Shown piece after piece: positions 1 to 9,663 of a DNA stretch of 64,000 bases. Position 1 is the stretch's first letter; each line of letters begins with the position of its first letter. A model generated the notes under the pieces. That model searched no databases, had not been told where the DNA came from, and saw only the letters and a list, made by a program, of their open reading frames with translations. A program made the translations under genes and the position numbers. Source of the stretch: CAWJTV01 sp963845695 (lineage in GTDB: Bacteria > Planctomycetota > Planctomycetia > Isosphaerales > Isosphaeraceae); the NCBI GenBank assembly GCA_963845695.1, contig CAWJTQ010000003.1:248001-312000 (forward strand). Direction: 5' to 3'.

Positions 1-295
1 GCCACGTCTCCAGCCACGGATAGAGCAAATACTTGAACGGGTGCAAGTATCCGGCCTGACTCTCGCTGTAGAGTGGTAATCCACAGTAGAGGCCCGGGCA
101 CCATCGCGAGAACCGGCCGGCCCGAAGCTCCTCGGCGAAGAAGGCCCGGTAGGGATAATTGATCTCGGTGATGTCGAAGTAGAACAGCGCACCCCGCAGG
201 GTGACGACGGGCCAGAAGAATGCCACGATCGCCACGGTCCAGACCAGAAGAGCCCACACGTCGCCCCGGCCCCAGGGACGCCGTGAGAACAGCAT
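1..295 (-). CDS. polytopic membrane protein, YfhO/GT39-like (5' part only, runs off the window)
   Basis: This is the N-terminal 98 residues of a membrane protein read on the minus strand. It opens MLFSRRPWGRGDV, continues into a hydrophobic helix at about residues 14-32 (WALLVWTVAIVAFFWPVV), then an extracytoplasmic-looking stretch with the motifs ITEINYPYR and WCPGLYCGLPLYSES, and ends in KYLLYPW at the window edge. An aromatic loop after the first helix is typical of YfhO-like and GT-C-type lipid-linked sugar transferases; the family call rests on that resemblance. It lies 69 nt downstream of the next membrane protein on the same strand, so the two are probably co-transcribed. An in-frame stop upstream limits the start to ATG 295 or a slightly earlier GTG. 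The C-terminus is not visible. Confidence 0.65.
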   Translation of the reverse strand, partial: MLFSRRPWGRGDVWALLVWTVAIVAFFWPVVTLRGALFYFDITEINYPYRAFFAEELRAGRFSRWCPGLYCGLPLYSESQAGYLHPFKYLLYPWLETW

Positions 296-364
296 ATTTG
301 GCTGCTCGCTCGATCGGGATTCGGATTCCCCTCTGGACACGATGCGCGCCTCGCTGGGATGAGG

Positions 365-2128
365 TTACGGTACGACAACCTGAAGCTGCTTGACCTCTGC
401 CGGATCGCGACCGTCCGCCCTCCAGACTGTCGTGAAGGCCGGATGCCAGTCGATTCGCTTTGCCGACCGCACGATCGGGCTTCGAACGCCCGGCGTCTCG
501 GCGGCTGAACGCGTCCCGGAATTCGAATCGTCATTCGGCCGAAGGATCAACAGTTTACCACGACCCGGGCCGAGTCCCTCGGACCAACCCGGGAAACGGT
601 TGGGATACATGGGAAACGGGATGCCCACGAGCCGTTTTCCAGACAGAAAAGCCATCCGGTACACCTCCCAGTACCCGCCGAAGACATGAGTGATGTCGGA
701 GGGGACCTCGAACCGAATCGTGCGGTCAAACGGTGGCATCAGGGTGCCCAATGGCCTTCCCTCTGCTACGGGCGTCCGGAGACTCAAGTCCGACCAGGGC
801 GACGGTCGTGTGCGGACGAGGATCCCGTTTTCGCCCAGATAATGCCGCGTGTCGCGGTACCAGCAGAATGTCCGCTCGGTCATGATCACGGCCAGCAGCC
901 CGACGATCATGTAAGCGGCGACGCGGCCGGATATCCCACGCTGAGACAGGCGTTGAATCGACAGCCCGAAACCCAGCGCCCAGGGGATCAAGAGAAAGAT
1001 CAAGTAACGATAATTATCGGAATTGAAGATATTCCGGTTGACCAGAAATGCCGACACGATCAAGAGTGCCGACACGATTGTCCCGCAGCCGATCGCCTGC
1101 TGGGCCGGACTGCCGGTTCTGGCGGACTCGATCAAAAGCCGGACGACGGCGACTCCAAAGCCGGCGAGGATCAGGACGGAGACCCATTCGCTCGCGCGAG
1201 GCAACCTCCAACCCGTTTTCGACCCCGAGAGGAATACGAGGAACTCTCCGGCCCGCGAGTCGGGTTCGAAGAAGCTCCGCTGAAAGTCGCTCAGCTCCGG
1301 ACCGGCGATGAGTCGCGGGAGACAGTTGATGAGAAGCAACCGGGCGTGTCCCAGCAGTGCCGGTGGTTCGAAGGTCGTCGCGAACTGGGACGGATAGGCG
1401 TCGTAAGGGTCAACCCACCGGCCGATCTCGCGAGGCACCAGTCCGGCCATCAGCCCAACGAGGAACACCGCGGCACACGCGATTCCCGCTCTCGGTCTTC
1501 CAGATCGAAGCCAGCCGAACACGGCCGCGGGTACAAGTCCGGCGAGCGTGAACAGGAACATGGCGTCGAGGTAGACCCCTAAGCCACACCAGACCCCCAG
1601 GGCCGCGGAGCGCTTCCAGCCTCCGCGGGTCAGGCACTCATACAGGCCTGCGAACGCCACGGTGTGCCACACGAGCGCCAGCAGATGTCCGCCGGTGATC
1701 CGGCCCGAAAGCCAGATCGTCCCCACCGACGAGAAGACCAATGGCACGATCGACCAGCCCGCGACTTCCGGCCCGAACGTCTTCCACGCCAGCCAGAACG
1801 TCGAAGCGATGACCAAGATCCAGATCACCGTCCCGCCGCTGACCAGCGTGATCGGATTGGCCGCCCAGACCAGAGCCTGGAGATACGAGGACAGCATGGG
1901 CAGAATACCCATGTAGGGCGTCCCGGGATAATGCCAGCGCCACTGACCGTGCACGGCGTCCAGGAGCGTCAGGCCATCGACGGCCAGGTCACTGTCGAGG
2001 TGATCCTCGGCGTTCACGATCAGCGGGATTCGGATCAGAATGGTCCAGACCAGGCCCAGGCCCAGCATCACCAAGGGCCACCAGGGACGTCGATCAGTCT
2101 CGGTCGAGGAGGAAGCGGAAGTGCTCAT
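365..2128 (-). CDS. GT39/RgtA-like polytopic membrane protein, probable lipid-linked glycosyltransferase
   Basis: About 587 residues with roughly ten hydrophobic helices spread over residues 15-430 and a soluble C-terminal part. The segment after the first helix carries the acidic residues EDHLDSDLAVDG, comparable to the catalytic acidic loop of GT-C enzymes, followed by YPGTPYMGILP. These proteins usually move sugars from polyprenyl-phosphate donors on the outer face of the cytoplasmic membrane. The start is set at the internal ATG (MSTSASSSTE) because the longest open frame would begin inside the preceding Uma2 gene; that leaves a 29-nt gap to the Uma2 stop. The downstream neighbour at 1-295 is another polytopic membrane protein, so this looks like an envelope-glycan unit. 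Substrate unknown. Confidence 0.7.
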   Translation of the reverse strand: MSTSASSSTETDRRPWWPLVMLGLGLVWTILIRIPLIVNAEDHLDSDLAVDGLTLLDAVHGQWRWHYPGTPYMGILPMLSSYLQALVWAANPITLVSGGTVIWILVIASTFWLAWKTFGPEVAGWSIVPLVFSSVGTIWLSGRITGGHLLALVWHTVAFAGLYECLTRGGWKRSAALGVWCGLGVYLDAMFLFTLAGLVPAAVFGWLRSGRPRAGIACAAVFLVGLMAGLVPREIGRWVDPYDAYPSQFATTFEPPALLGHARLLLINCLPRLIAGPELSDFQRSFFEPDSRAGEFLVFLSGSKTGWRLPRASEWVSVLILAGFGVAVVRLLIESARTGSPAQQAIGCGTIVSALLIVSAFLVNRNIFNSDNYRYLIFLLIPWALGFGLSIQRLSQRGISGRVAAYMIVGLLAVIMTERTFCWYRDTRHYLGENGILVRTRPSPWSDLSLRTPVAEGRPLGTLMPPFDRTIRFEVPSDITHVFGGYWEVYRMAFLSGKRLVGIPFPMYPNRFPGWSEGLGPGRGKLLILRPNDDSNSGTRSAAETPGVRSPIVRSAKRIDWHPAFTTVWRADGRDPAEVKQLQVVVP

Positions 2129-2157
2129 GGAACGCGGATCAGGTCCTCTACCCCGCC

Positions 2158-2715
2158 TCAGACGAAGAAATCCGAAACGGGACAACGGAAGCCAGGTAGC
2201 TCGGGGAAGTTCTCCATGACATCATCCTCCTTAAGAACGATTGGCTCTTCCCCGCCCGGCCGATACACCGCGACACGGCGCCGAGTCGGATAAACCACCC
2301 AAACCAGCGGAACACCGGCGTCCAGATACTCGCCAATCTTCCGGTGGATCTCCCCCGGGCGGTCCCTGGGCGAGACAACTTCGACGGCCAAATCTGGTGG
2401 CACGGGGGGCAGGCCGTCGCCAATCTCGGATTCGGGCCAACGCGCCTGGCTGAAGAAGCAGACATCCGGAGCGCGAACGGTATCAGGCCCACGCTCCGTC
2501 GCCACGGCTGAACCCAACAGGCTGTAACCATACCGGGTTTGCCGGCCGAACGACTCCAGGACGAACCCGATCTTGCTGCAAACACGTCCATGTTTCGGCA
2601 TCGTCGGCGGCAAGAGAACAACCTCCCCTCGAACCAGCTCGAATGTCCCCTCTCCGAGATCGGCCGCCATGAACTCCTCGGCGGTTATCAGCTTGGGCGA
2701 GGCCACGGTCGCCAT
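2158..2715 (-). CDS. Uma2 family endonuclease-like protein (DUF820)
   Basis: A 185-residue protein with the Uma2 pattern: N-terminal TAEEFMAADLGEGTFELVRG, central RAPDVCFFS, then PPDLAVEVVSPRD and the EYLDAGVPLVWVVYP strand. The acidic residues of PDV and of AVEVVSP match the PD-(D/E)XK-type core assigned to this family. Uma2 proteins are abundant in cyanobacteria and planctomycetes and their substrate is unknown. The ATG at 2715 is chosen because a GAGG box lies 6 nt upstream; the codon before it would be TTG. It lies 71 nt downstream of the radical SAM gene and just before two membrane protein genes on the same strand. Confidence 0.85.
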   Translation of the reverse strand: MATVASPKLITAEEFMAADLGEGTFELVRGEVVLLPPTMPKHGRVCSKIGFVLESFGRQTRYGYSLLGSAVATERGPDTVRAPDVCFFSQARWPESEIGDGLPPVPPDLAVEVVSPRDRPGEIHRKIGEYLDAGVPLVWVVYPTRRRVAVYRPGGEEPIVLKEDDVMENFPELPGFRCPVSDFFV

Positions 2716-2786
2716 CAATCACCTCGTGAACGTTTACCTTGATCTGGAATCTGGTATAAGGCGTCTGAAATCTGGAATCCGCTGCG

Positions 2787-4580
2787 TCACACCGCCGAAG
2801 CCATGGTCTCGAGCTGCACGAGCGAGCGGTTCTGCTCCTTGGCCAGGTAGTCGCGGCCATACTTGATCCGGATATGGTCCCAGGGTAGGACTTCCTCGAT
2901 GGGCCGCTCGCGGTGGCTGTAGAAGGGGACGTCGATGCCCAGCTCGGCGAAAGTGTCCCACCAGAGCCGGGGGTTGAAGTGTTCGGACCAGGCGTCGAGC
3001 CGGGCCCCGCGGCGCCAGGCGGCTTCCAGCACCGGCGCCACGCGGCGGTCGCCGCGGGTCAAGATGCCTTCCAGCATGCTCCGCTCGATGTCGTGGCACT
3101 TGACCGTTACCGAGCGCAGCTTGACCTTCGACCGCAGGTACTTGTGCGCCCAGTGCAGATACTCGCGCGACTTGATCCCGTTCCACTGGTAGGGCGTGTG
3201 CGGCTTGGGGATGAAGTTCGACACGCTGGCGGTGACCTCGGCATAGCGGCCCGTGACGTCCTTGCCGATCCGAGCGATGGTCTCGGCCATCGCGACGATG
3301 CCGTCGAGATCGGCGGTACGCTCGCCCGGCAAGCCGCACATGAAATACAGCTTGACCTTGCGCCAGCCGCGGCGGAACGCCTCGGCACAGCCGTCGTAAA
3401 GGTCCTGGTTGTCGATCGGCTTACGGATCTGTTCGCGCATGTCGTCGCGTGCGACTTCAGGGGCGAGCGTCAAGCCGCTGCGGCGACCTTCGGCCAGGAG
3501 CGCGGGGATCTTCTTCAAGGTCTCGGTAATTCGAAGGCTGGGAAGCGAGATCTTGACTCCCAGCGGCGTGAAGACCTCGCTCATGCGCGTGACCAGCTCC
3601 TCGAATTCCGGATAATCGCTGGTGGACAGCGAGAGGAGGCTGATCTCGTCGTAGCCCGTGTTGTTGTAACTCTCGATCGCGGCCTGAACGATCGTCTCGA
3701 CCGTGCGGTACCGCAAGGGCCGTTTGATCACTGTGCTCTGACAGAACCGGCACTGCCAGGGGCAGCCGCGCATGATCTCGATGGCGATCCGGTCGTGGGT
3801 CGTCTCGACGAACGGGACGACCGGCCGGGTTGGCAGTGGGATCGCGTCCAGGTCGCGGATCACACAAGGCTTGATCTCCTCGGGCACATCGTCGCGAGTG
3901 GGTCGGATCTCGAGGATCGTCCCGTCCTCACGATAGATCGGCTGGTAGAACCGCGGGACGTACGCCCATTCGACCTGTCCAGCGATCCGGGCCAGCTTCT
4001 CGGCTCGCGACAACTCCGACCCCTGCATGCCCTTCCACAACTCGCAGACGACCGGTAGGCTCGGCTCGCCGTCGCCGATGACGAACAGATCGATGTAGGG
4101 CGCGAGCAGCTCGGGGTTCTGCGCGCCCGGGCCGCCGGCAATGACCAGCGTGTCGTCGGGGCTGCGGTCCTCGGCATGGAGCGGGATTCCGCCCAGGTCG
4201 AGCATCGTCAAGACGTTCGTGTAGCAAATTTCATACTGGAGCGAGAAGCCCACGACGTCGAACCGGTTCAACGGCGTGAACGTCTCCAGGCTGTAAAGCG
4301 GCAGACCGTGACGCCGGAGCGCGTCCTCGAAATCCGTCAAGGGTGTGAACGCCCGCTCACAGGCCCAGCCTTGATCGTTCATCAGGCTATAGAGCACCTG
4401 GAGCCCGTGGTGGCTCATCCCCAGGGCGTACGTGTCGGGGAAAGCCAGACAGAGGGCCCCGCGCGTGGTCCGATGGTCCTTGACCACGCTATTCAGCTCG
4501 CCTCCGACGTACTGCCCGGGGGTCCGAACGCCGGGCAAGATCCGCGAAACGACGTGGTTCTTCAGTTCCTGGTTCAACAT
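2787..4580 (-). CDS. TIGR03960-family B12-binding-type radical SAM protein
   Basis: 597 residues. The N-terminal third contains a B12-binding-like fold (FPDTYALGMSHHGLQVLYSL, VIAGGPGAQNP, LFVIGDGE). It is followed by the radical SAM core with the 4Fe-4S cysteines in RGCPWQCRFCQ at about residue 270 and by later core motifs such as SLSTSDYPEF, LAPEVA and KLYFMCGLPGE. The length is normal for TIGR03960. In many genomes this family sits beside or is fused to a DUF2344 protein; none is visible here. The reaction is not established, although tRNA or cofactor modification is often suspected. The frame is intact over 1.8 kb, which contrasts with many other genes in this window. Confidence 0.9.
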   Translation of the reverse strand: MLNQELKNHVVSRILPGVRTPGQYVGGELNSVVKDHRTTRGALCLAFPDTYALGMSHHGLQVLYSLMNDQGWACERAFTPLTDFEDALRRHGLPLYSLETFTPLNRFDVVGFSLQYEICYTNVLTMLDLGGIPLHAEDRSPDDTLVIAGGPGAQNPELLAPYIDLFVIGDGEPSLPVVCELWKGMQGSELSRAEKLARIAGQVEWAYVPRFYQPIYREDGTILEIRPTRDDVPEEIKPCVIRDLDAIPLPTRPVVPFVETTHDRIAIEIMRGCPWQCRFCQSTVIKRPLRYRTVETIVQAAIESYNNTGYDEISLLSLSTSDYPEFEELVTRMSEVFTPLGVKISLPSLRITETLKKIPALLAEGRRSGLTLAPEVARDDMREQIRKPIDNQDLYDGCAEAFRRGWRKVKLYFMCGLPGERTADLDGIVAMAETIARIGKDVTGRYAEVTASVSNFIPKPHTPYQWNGIKSREYLHWAHKYLRSKVKLRSVTVKCHDIERSMLEGILTRGDRRVAPVLEAAWRRGARLDAWSEHFNPRLWWDTFAELGIDVPFYSHRERPIEEVLPWDHIRIKYGRDYLAKEQNRSLVQLETMASAV

Positions 4581-4958
4581 GGCGATCCGACTTCCAAGGC
4601 AATAAGCAACCCGCCCGATTCCGTCGCGGGTTGCGCCAAACGATTCGCGATGCGATTTCGTAGATCGGGCATCTGGAGGGGTCGAAGCGACCTAGAATAC
4701 CCCTACATCTTAACCGGAGGCCCGGATTCTGAATAGTTGGCTCGAGGGTGAAGCAGTCCGAGATGTTTCGGCCAGTTGATGTTTCGAGGGCTCCGGTATT
4801 CCTTGGCTTCGCTCTCTCTTTGGAGCTGAGCGAGAGCTCGCGCATGAGGGATCGGGACCGGAAAAAATGGCGACGGTTGTTAACGAAGGGCATCCTGGGA
4901 CATTTCGCCACGAGATCGGATGCCTCCCACCGCGTTGACCCAGGCAGTCCCGCCGCTC
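4581..4958. other. intergenic region, 378 bp
   Basis: Lies between the starts of the radical SAM gene and the end of the CarboxypepD/TlpA gene, both on the minus strand. It should hold the promoter of the radical SAM gene. Open frames here show no protein-like pattern and no clear hairpin or repeat was seen. Confidence 0.5.
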
Positions 4959-6182
4959 TCATCCCGAGGTGCCGCCAGGGTGGTCGAGTTTCCCCCCGAG
5001 GGTCTTCAGGTCGCCTTCGACGAGCTTGCCTTCGGGGTCGATCAACAGGAGGTTGGAGACGCCGCTGCCTTCGAGACCGAACCGCTCGTAAGTCTGAAAC
5101 GTGTTGTCCAGCAGGACGGGGAACGGCAAGTCCTTGCCACCCCAGACGGCTTTCCTGACCGCCTCCAGGTGCTTCTCGAGCTCTGGGATGCTCTTGAGCC
5201 TCTCGCTGAAGTCACAGCAGAACGCCAGGATCTCGAACCGGTCTCGCTGTGCTTTGTGGGCTTCGTAGAACGCCATCAGTTCCGGCAGTTGCTTTCCCAG
5301 GCACGGGGCACAGTTGGGCCCCCAGAAATAGAGAGCGATCCACTTGCCTTTGAAGTCGGAAAGTTTGGCGTTCTTCGCAACCCCCTTGGCGTCGGTGAGA
5401 TGCCAGGCAGGAGGCTGCTTGCCGAAGTTCTCCTTGTAGTTGGCCCAGGTCCCGCGCGCCTTGGAACGTTCGATGAGATCGGACACGCCGAGGCGCGGAC
5501 GTAGCACCAATCCTCCCAGGTCGACCTCCTTCTGGTCAACGGTAACAGTGACTGTCCGATCCTCGAGAGTCGCGGCCGGCGGCTCGGCGCTGGATGCGTT
5601 GATTTCCCAGCGACCTGGCGGGACGAGGAACGCGAACCGGTTCTGGTAACTGCCGCAGATCGCCATGCGCTGGAAGAGCATCGGGGCGTTGGGGTCGTAC
5701 GGTGTCTTCAGATACACGGCGGACCACTTCAAGGGTCCTTCCGCACCCGAGAGCCGCGTTGTGCCAAAGACCCGGACCAACGGCCGCAACCGAACCTCGA
5801 CCGGCACCTCCGAGTGCTTGGGGTCGAATACGATCAGGGCGCCATGGCGGCGCTCGCGGTCATAAACCAGCAGCGAGTTCTTGCGATCCGGCGCCGGGAT
5901 TGAGAACCGGCCGTCGGCGTCGGTCACCACGCGGGTCCCGCCCCAGGGCTCCATCTTCCCCTCGTTCTGCCAGAGCTTCTCCGGCTGAGCTCCCTGGAGG
6001 GCAACGACCTGATCCTTATCCAGCCCATTGGCCCCCCAGAGCGCGGAGACGCTTGCTCCAGCCACCGGGCGACCCGCTTCGTCCACCACGCGCCCGCGGA
6101 CTCGCTTCGCCTCTTCCTGGGCGACGAGACTCGAGGAGGCGAACAAGACGAGAACCAGGATTGCTCCGTTTCGAAAAGTCAT
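4959..6182 (-). CDS. secreted CarboxypepD_reg plus TlpA-like thioredoxin-fold protein
   Basis: 407 residues with a clear signal peptide (MTFRNGAILVLVLFASSSLVAQ). A carboxypeptidase-regulatory-like beta-sandwich follows at about 25-115 (VRGRVVDEAGRPVAGASVSA, TDADGRFSIPAPD). A linker leads to a C-terminal AhpC/TSA-TlpA thioredoxin fold from about residue 250 with the redox motif CAPC in YFWGPNCAPCLGK, followed by FEILAFCCDF and SNLLLIDPEGKLVEG. It probably acts outside the cytoplasm as a thiol-disulfide protein on a scaffold domain. The same tail architecture follows the sigma factor at 17.6-21.3 kb and the M56 protein at 56-60 kb, but here it stands alone and intact. Partner unknown. Confidence 0.85.
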   Translation of the reverse strand: MTFRNGAILVLVLFASSSLVAQEEAKRVRGRVVDEAGRPVAGASVSALWGANGLDKDQVVALQGAQPEKLWQNEGKMEPWGGTRVVTDADGRFSIPAPDRKNSLLVYDRERRHGALIVFDPKHSEVPVEVRLRPLVRVFGTTRLSGAEGPLKWSAVYLKTPYDPNAPMLFQRMAICGSYQNRFAFLVPPGRWEINASSAEPPAATLEDRTVTVTVDQKEVDLGGLVLRPRLGVSDLIERSKARGTWANYKENFGKQPPAWHLTDAKGVAKNAKLSDFKGKWIALYFWGPNCAPCLGKQLPELMAFYEAHKAQRDRFEILAFCCDFSERLKSIPELEKHLEAVRKAVWGGKDLPFPVLLDNTFQTYERFGLEGSGVSNLLLIDPEGKLVEGDLKTLGGKLDHPGGTSG

Positions 6183-6829
6183 CGTCCTGCTCCTCCGAGG
6201 TATGACACGTCTGACAGACCTTCATCTTACATGACCTGCGGGACGTCCTGATCCGGCCTGGGTTCTGGGCTGGGCCGGCTCTGAGGCAGGGCCGGACTTG
6301 CCGAGAATCGTGGCACGATTTGGCACTCGTTGTCACCTTTTGGCCGCGGCGCCCTCTCCGATCCCCATGGCCCCCAGCGAGTTCGGGCCGAGTCCCGAAA
6401 TCGCGGGGACGGGCCTGGCCGCACGCGGCACAGCCCCGTTGCTCGCTGCCTGGGTTTCCGGTCGGTGACGGTTACACATGGTCTCTCTATATATAGGATA
6501 CCGCAGGTTTTAGAATTCGTTAATGCACTTATCGCGGATTTCGGGGCGATTGGCTCCGGAACTCTCGACCACAGAGGGAGATGAGAAAATCCAAAAATTC
6601 TGAACACTGGGCTACTCGAATGACCAAATTGACCCGAATTGAGGGGGAAGCCGCGCGGGTCGGATCGTCGCCCTCCCCAGGTTTCCCGCACCCGCCGCGC
6701 TGAGATCGGTGGTGTTCGACGAGGACTCTCCATTCATCGATATTCGTTATGTCCGCTTTTCGGTCGTCAGGTCGAGACCATCGAATGGTGGCTGTACGAG
6801 ACCGTGGTTACGATTCTTGGGGCACCTCC
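6183..6829. other. intergenic region, 647 bp
   Basis: Non-coding by inspection. It contains an A+T-richer island near 6480-6540 with a TATATATA core, which could hold promoter elements for the CarboxypepD/TlpA gene that reads away to the left. No repeat, tRNA or convincing open frame was seen. Confidence 0.4.
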
Positions 6830-7951
6830 TTATCGTTCGTAGATGGGAAGGAAGCGATAGTTCAGCGCCAGCGAGAGCAGCGAAAGCGACGTGGAGATCG
6901 CCGGGTTGAACCGGCCTCGGATGCTGCCGTCGGGCTGCTGCGCCGCCTTGAGCTGACGGACGAGGTTCTTGTTCCACTTCTCCCAGGAGTCGAAGTGCCC
7001 CTGGAAGAGGGCCTGCGCCTCGTAGTAGAGGGTGTATTCGCCGAAAGGGCCCGCGGGTTCTCCGATCCTCTGCTTGAGGTAGCCGAGAGTCGCCTTGTAT
7101 TCTACGAGATCCTTGCGACGGGCCACGGCGAAGGCGAGCGTGGCGATCGAGACCCGGGCCGTCGAGGTGGACAGTCGATTGCCCAGGTTCTGGTAGAAGA
7201 CGTCGCCGGACCTGTCCGTCATCGAGCGGAAATAGGCGATCGCCTTGTCGATCGACTCGTCGGGCACCTCGATCCCGGCGTTGCGGGCCGCGAGCAGGCC
7301 GATGATCACCGCCCCGGCGACCGAGGCGTCGGCGTCCCGGGCGTCGGGAGAGTACCGCCAGGCGTTGGTCGGGTTCGACTTCTGCGAGGTGATTGCGGCT
7401 CGGACCGCCAGCTCGAGCGCCTGGCCGATCGACCGCGGAGCCTTCTCATCGGGCCAGAGGGTGCGGTCGTCCACGGCGCCATAGGCCTCGGCGAGTGCCA
7501 GCATGGCGAAGCCGTGATGATACATGCTCGGCCCGATGTATCCGGTGTTCGCGTCCTGGGTGCCGATCAGGCTCCTGAGGGCCTTGCGGATGTGGCCGCT
7601 GTAGACCCCGAAGTTGGCGTCCTCGCCCGAGGCCAGGAAGGCGAGCAGGGCCAGGGCGGTCACGCCAGCTCCTTGCTTGCCCCCGGAGGCCCAGGATCCG
7701 TCGGCTCGCGCGGCGTTCTCGAGCCCCTGCCTCATGGCCGGCCCCGGCTCGCCGCCGTCCCAGGTCCCGTCCGGGGATTGCGAGGCGGCGAGGAATTGCA
7801 GGCCCCGGTCGTAGATCTGGCGGACGTCGCGCGGGACGACCTCGCCGAGTTGGATCGCCGGCGGCTGGGCGACGGCCGACCCGAGCGGGCCGGTGGCGAG
7901 AGTCGCCAGGGTGAGACCGATCGCGGCGATTGAGGGGCCGGAGTTGCTCAC
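6830..7951 (-). CDS. secreted prenyltransferase/squalene-cyclase-like alpha-alpha toroid protein
   Basis: 373 residues. A signal peptide (IAAIGLTLATLATGPLGSAVAQ) is followed by repeated terpene-cyclase-like helical pairs containing QSPDGTWDGG near residue 60, ALLAFLASGE, YYEAQALFQGHF and AAQQPDGSIRG. The QxxDGxW type of motif is the QW repeat of squalene-hopene cyclase-fold proteins. The catalytic DXDD motif of true cyclases is not evident, so this is probably a non-enzymatic relative of the kind planctomycetes export in numbers. The start codon is GTG at 7951, supported by a GGAGGGAGG box 6 nt upstream. The neighbour upstream is an ECF sigma factor on the same strand after a 425-bp gap. Confidence 0.85.
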   Translation of the reverse strand: MSNSGPSIAAIGLTLATLATGPLGSAVAQPPAIQLGEVVPRDVRQIYDRGLQFLAASQSPDGTWDGGEPGPAMRQGLENAARADGSWASGGKQGAGVTALALLAFLASGEDANFGVYSGHIRKALRSLIGTQDANTGYIGPSMYHHGFAMLALAEAYGAVDDRTLWPDEKAPRSIGQALELAVRAAITSQKSNPTNAWRYSPDARDADASVAGAVIIGLLAARNAGIEVPDESIDKAIAYFRSMTDRSGDVFYQNLGNRLSTSTARVSIATLAFAVARRKDLVEYKATLGYLKQRIGEPAGPFGEYTLYYEAQALFQGHFDSWEKWNKNLVRQLKAAQQPDGSIRGRFNPAISTSLSLLSLALNYRFLPIYER

Positions 7952-8376
7952 GGATCGCCTCCCTCCGGTTCAGACGCCCAGGTGGGCCGGTGAAGAACTC
8001 GATGATGGTCATCAAGTCTATCCCAGGCTGGCTCGGCGACAGAAGTGTCAGTTTCGAGTCGACTTCGAGCTGCTCACCTCGGCCCAGGGCATCGGGTCGG
8101 TCACCCTGGGAAGGTTTGGACATTCGGTGTCCTTCCGGCAGGCGGGCAAAAGGTGATCCGCCGGTGTCGGGCTGAGAGTTTGGACAGCGAACGCTGAAGG
8201 GATCTCGGTGGCGCCCGGCAATGGCCGGGCGTGGGCGGGGAGCCGTGGTTTTTCCCGGCGGTTGGTAACCGGCCACCCGGCCAAGGGGGGCGTGAGTCTC
8301 AACGGATGCTGTCGGCGAATTCCGCACCGTTCCCCAACCCGGACGGAGGCCCCATGACACGCGGACTTCTCGCACA
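7952..8376. other. intergenic region, 425 bp
   Basis: Separates the sigma factor gene from the toroid-fold gene. It ends with a strong GGAGGGAGG ribosome binding site for the latter. No hairpin with a T tract and no protein-like frame were found. Confidence 0.4.
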
Positions 8377-9663
8377 TCACCGGGCCTTCTCCTCGTTCAA
8401 CCAGATCTCGCCCTCCATGCGCAGGAATCGGAGGTCATAGACGTCGAGTAGAGTGCCTCGAGCGCTCTTGAGTCGCCCTTCGGCGATCGCCTCCGCCCCC
8501 TTCAGGTTGTCGATGTATTTCTCCAACGCCGCAACGATCTCGGCCTTCCCAACTCCCGTCTTGCGAAGCGTTTCCAGCCTACGGCGTTCCCACAGCGAGA
8601 CAGAAGAGTGGGTGAAAGTGGTCGTCCCAGCGCGGGGAAAGCGGTACTCCTGATGCACGCTTTCCAAGGCTTTGTCAATCAAGGCGAGCTGCTCTCTGGC
8701 AAGGGCCCGGTTGGCCGCCATCTCCGGCGCGGCGGCACCGCCCGCGCCGGCTGTCGGGGGAGGAGCGGTCTTGGCCTGTTCCCGCGCTCCCTCGGGCGCG
8801 GGCTGTTGGCGTTCCTGGACGGCGACCCCGACGGTCGCGAGGATGAGGGTCGCTGCGACGGCGACCAGCGGTTTCAGCCTTGCAAGCCACATCATCTGGA
8901 TCACTCCTTGGGCAAGAACGGTGACCGCCACCGGCACAGCGCCGGCCGCGGGAGAACTCGTCACGAACCGAGCCGAATGCGTGAGGAGTGCTGCGGGCAT
9001 CGCGGCCGAAGCGTCGCGAGCGATCTCGGCCCAGAGCGCCGCGGCGGCCGGAGCGAGCCCGCGCCGCACCAGGCGGTCGCGCAGCCGCTGCCGCCCGCGG
9101 GACAGGCGGCTCTCGACCGTCCCGACCGGGCAGCCAAGCCGGCGCGCCGCCTCCTCGTGAGGCAGACCCTCCAGGTCGCAAAGGACGACCGCTGCGCGGT
9201 GACGCTCGGGGAGGCGGCCGATCTCTTCATCCAGGATCGCAAGCCGCTCGGCACGGCCCGGATCAGGGGCCGGGCCGGCCACCGCCTCGACCCCGCCGGT
9301 CTCACGCGCCCTCCGCCGCAGGGAGGTGGCCCGCGCCCGTGCGGCGACGCGGCGGCTGACGCCGTGGAGCCACGGCCCCAGCGAGTCGTCGACCCGGACC
9401 GCCGACGCCCTGCGCACCAGCACCAGGAACGTCGCCTGAAACGCGTCGGCCGCGGCGTCTCGGTCAGGCAGCAGCCGGCGACAAACGCCCCAGACCATCG
9501 GCCCGTGCCGCTTGACAAGGATGGTGAACGCATCCTCCGCCGAGGGGTCGTTCCGGTTCGCGAACCGGTCGAGCAGTTGCCGGTCGGTCAGCCCGCCGAG
9601 CATCCCGTCGCTGAACAGCGTCCCGATGTCACGGAGCACGCCCGAAGGATCTCGCCCGCTCAT
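8377..9663 (-). CDS. ECF-type sigma-70 factor with C-terminal membrane anchor and helical extracytoplasmic tail
   Basis: About 428 residues. The sigma region 2 part (EDAFTILVKRHGPMVWGVCR, DAFQATFLVLVRR) and region 4 part (LPERHRAAVVLCDLEGLPHE, LGCPVGTVESRLSRGRQRLR) occupy the first 200 residues. A hydrophobic helix follows (PLVAVAATLILATVGVAV, about 265-285), then a helical tail of some 140 residues rich in Glu, Leu and Arg. This anchored layout fits planctomycete-type ECF groups in which the sigma factor is held at the membrane and carries its own external sensor part; no separate anti-sigma gene is next to it. The start is the internal ATG at 9663 (MSGRDPSG), since upstream codons look non-coding. 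Confidence 0.88.
   Translation of the reverse strand: MSGRDPSGVLRDIGTLFSDGMLGGLTDRQLLDRFANRNDPSAEDAFTILVKRHGPMVWGVCRRLLPDRDAAADAFQATFLVLVRRASAVRVDDSLGPWLHGVSRRVAARARATSLRRRARETGGVEAVAGPAPDPGRAERLAILDEEIGRLPERHRAAVVLCDLEGLPHEEAARRLGCPVGTVESRLSRGRQRLRDRLVRRGLAPAAAALWAEIARDASAAMPAALLTHSARFVTSSPAAGAVPVAVTVLAQGVIQMMWLARLKPLVAVAATLILATVGVAVQERQQPAPEGAREQAKTAPPPTAGAGGAAAPEMAANRALAREQLALIDKALESVHQEYRFPRAGTTTFTHSSVSLWERRRLETLRKTGVGKAEIVAALEKYIDNLKGAEAIAEGRLKSARGTLLDVYDLRFLRMEGEIWLNEEKAR

Noticed and set aside
686..4058. Long plus-strand open frames (for example 686-1582 and 2913-4058)
   Set aside because: They are antisense to a GT39-like gene and a radical SAM gene with clear motifs; their translations show no domain.
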